Of a stretch of DNA of 64,000 nt, positions 62,693 through 64,000 are shown one piece after another (within the stretch, counting starts at the first letter, position 1; the number at the start of each line of letters is the position of its first letter). The stretch comes from Bacillota bacterium. GTDB lineage: Bacteria; Bacillota; Clostridia; Lachnospirales; Lachnospiraceae. Where the stretch lies: positions 186,001 to 250,000 of the forward strand of contig JAEWQV010000015.1 in the NCBI GenBank assembly GCA_023399055.1, written 5' to 3'. The position numbers and the translations under genes were made by a program. Under the pieces are notes generated by a model, which did not search any database, had not been told where the DNA came from, and saw only the letters and a list, made by a program, of their open reading frames with translations.

Positions 62693-63472
62693 ATGAGTAA
62701 GATAAGTGATGCGATGTATGAAATAGTGGAAATGGATGAACTGGCGGAGCAAAAAACGTTGATTCATCAGCTTCACCCACTGGTAAAATTAATAATTACA
62801 ATTTTATATACCACTTTGGTAGTTTCTTTTGATAAATATGAGCTTATCGGCTTACTACCCATGGTGCTATATCCAGTTATTGTGTTTTATTTGTCGGATT
62901 TATCGCTAAAAAGTGCGCTTGAAAAGTTAAGGTATGTACTGCCATTGGTAGGTTTTATCGGGGTATTTAATCCTGTTTTTGATCATAGGGTAATGATGCA
63001 TATAAATGGTGTCGTTATTACAGGGGGCATGATTTCTATGACAACCTTAATTCTAAAAGGAATCTATACCTTGCTGGGTGCATTCTTATTAATGGCTACG
63101 ACTGGAATTGAACGGCTCTGTTATGCCCTTAGGATTTTACGGATTCCCAGTATCCTGGTAACACAGATCTTACTGGTTTATCGTTATATTATGGTGTTAA
63201 TGAAAGAAGCAAATTCAGTTATGGAAGCCTATTCAATGCGGGCACCAAAAGAAAAAGGTATTCGTTACCGGGTATGGGGTACATTGCTGGGTCAACTCCT
63301 GCTTCGGAGTCTGCTTCGAGCAGAGAATCTGTATGATAGTATGCTGCTACGTGGTTTTAAAGGTGAGTTTTATTACGGAAATAAACAGAAAATAGATCGT
63401 TATGACGTTGGGTATCTTCTTCTGTGGCTAGTAGTCTTAGTTGGTCTTCGATTATTAAAATTGGTCATTTAA
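62693..63472 (+). CDS. cbiQ: ECF transporter T component (CbiQ/NikQ)
   Basis: This 259-residue membrane protein has about five helices and the two cytosolic coupling motifs of the T component (MEAYSMRAPKEKG; LYDSMLLRGFKG), the A-R-x types that contact the ATPases. It links the CbiM-like subunit to CbiO. CAGGAG precedes the ATG. It lies 114 bp after the M component and about 80 bp before the ATPase gene. Confidence 0.92.
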   Translation: MSKISDAMYEIVEMDELAEQKTLIHQLHPLVKLIITILYTTLVVSFDKYELIGLLPMVLYPVIVFYLSDLSLKSALEKLRYVLPLVGFIGVFNPVFDHRVMMHINGVVITGGMISMTTLILKGIYTLLGAFLLMATTGIERLCYALRILRIPSILVTQILLVYRYIMVLMKEANSVMEAYSMRAPKEKGIRYRVWGTLLGQLLLRSLLRAENLYDSMLLRGFKGEFYYGNKQKIDRYDVGYLLLWLVVLVGLRLLKLVI

Positions 63473-63550
63473 ATCGTTCTAAGTATAAAAGTAAGGCTTC
63501 AATTACTGTAGCAAAAGCATGAAATGCCAGGAAAGGTTGATGAAACAAGA

Positions 63551-64000
63551 ATGAATCAGAGTTATTTAGAGTGTAATAATATCTCTTTTCGATATGAAAA
63601 GGGTAGAGATATAGTAAAAGATGTCTCCTTTCGTGCAAATACCCAGGAGTCAATTGGATTAATCGGTGCCAACGGTGTGGGCAAATCAACGCTACTTCGC
63701 ATTCTGGTTGGACTTGAACTGAACTTTGAAGGAGAAGTGTCGGTAGACCAAATCCTAGTGAATAAGAAAAATCTTTCACAAGTTCGCTCAAGACTTGGCT
63801 ATCTATTTCAGGATTCTGAAAATCAATTATTTACCTCAAGCGTGTATCAGGATGTTGCTTTTGCCCTAAGAAATGATAATCTTGATCAGAAGTTAATTGA
63901 GGAGAGAGTTATGGAAGCATTAGAGACAGTAAATATCGCACATCTTAAGGATAATAAGGTTTATAAGTTGTCCGGAGGAGAAAAGAAACTTGCCTCCATT
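63551..64000 (+). CDS. cbiO: ECF transporter ATPase (CbiO/NikO), truncated by the window end
   Basis: The first 150 residues are visible: Walker A IGANGVGKST, Q-loop GYLFQDSENQLF (the Gln-x-x-x-Asn pattern of ECF ATPases) and signature KLSGGEKKLASI at the edge. The Walker B lies outside. It powers metal uptake with the preceding M and Q subunits. The ATG at 63551 lies 14 bases after AGGAAAGG; an in-frame ATG at 63524 has no ribosome site, so the start is not certain. Confidence 0.9.
   Translation, partial: MNQSYLECNNISFRYEKGRDIVKDVSFRANTQESIGLIGANGVGKSTLLRILVGLELNFEGEVSVDQILVNKKNLSQVRSRLGYLFQDSENQLFTSSVYQDVAFALRNDNLDQKLIEERVMEALETVNIAHLKDNKVYKLSGGEKKLASI

Noticed and set aside
63465..63791. 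108-codon minus-strand frame antisense to the CbiO start
   Set aside because: Shadow of the ATPase gene; the antisense of Walker A regions often stays open.

Overview
The window looks like chromosome of a low-GC, Gram-positive, anaerobic Firmicute, most likely a Lachnospiraceae / clostridial cluster XIVa species of the Lachnoclostridium phytofermentans type. The grounds are AT-rich codon use, strong AGGAGG ribosome sites, DnaD/DnaI-type replication proteins, SpoVG, a DUF4003 protein, hybrid-cluster protein, hemerythrin and a clostridial agr locus. I saw no rRNA, tRNA, CRISPR array, complete insertion sequence or prophage. The species is inference.

Layout. 1-3.0 kb (minus): UbiD-like decarboxylase, UbiA-like prenyltransferase and a truncated lipoprotein binding protein. 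3.4-7.3 kb: two ECF sigma/anti-sigma pairs, the second of SigV/RsiV type, with a 5'-truncated VOC (glyoxalase-fold) remnant between them. 7.8-12.4 kb: BceRS-BceAB-type peptide antibiotic sensing and export. 13.2-17.6 kb: pstSCAB behind an array of PhoP-like half-sites. 17.9-24.7 kb: an orphan holin in hairpin-rich DNA, an SbcD/SbcC-like (YhaO/YhaN) pair behind a tandem 88-bp structured repeat, then a class A PBP. 24.7-32 kb: an HD phosphohydrolase convergent with a minus-strand run murC, DnaD/DnaB-like, DnaI/DnaC-like, prs. Two clusters of DnaA boxes lie between murC and the DnaD-like gene. 32.4-39.6 kb: spoVG, a DUF4003 gene, pth, mfd and a foldase lipoprotein. 39.6-42.5 kb: a 117-bp hairpin element, an SRAP protein and a chemoreceptor. 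42.7-45.5 kb: an agr quorum-sensing locus in which agrBD and agrCA converge tail to tail. 45.7-51.5 kb: DNA polymerase IV and a restriction-modification locus with three methyltransferase domains. 51.7-60.2 kb: a secreted protein with a degenerate metallopeptidase-like centre, a nitrosative/oxygen stress group (hemerythrin protein, unknown gene, hcp, Crp/Fnr regulator), and a cytosolic LacI-type sensor fused to a diguanylate cyclase. 60.4-64 kb: an acetyltransferase and a nickel/cobalt ECF transporter behind a His-rich CsoR/RcnR-family regulator; the ATPase gene runs off the window.

The most interesting points are these. The unlisted 45-residue AgrD peptide (43378-43515) has no cysteine: serine occupies the ring-closing position, which predicts a lactone rather than thiolactone signal, and its gene overlaps agrC at the stop codons. 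DnaA-box arrays sit inside a murC/replication-loader cluster. A tandem structured RNA-like repeat precedes the nuclease pair. The metal sensor has an H-C-H-C (InrS-like nickel) fingerprint and a C7-tract operator candidate. Starts were moved from the longest frame to internal codons where a Shine-Dalgarno sequence clearly decided; each such case is stated.
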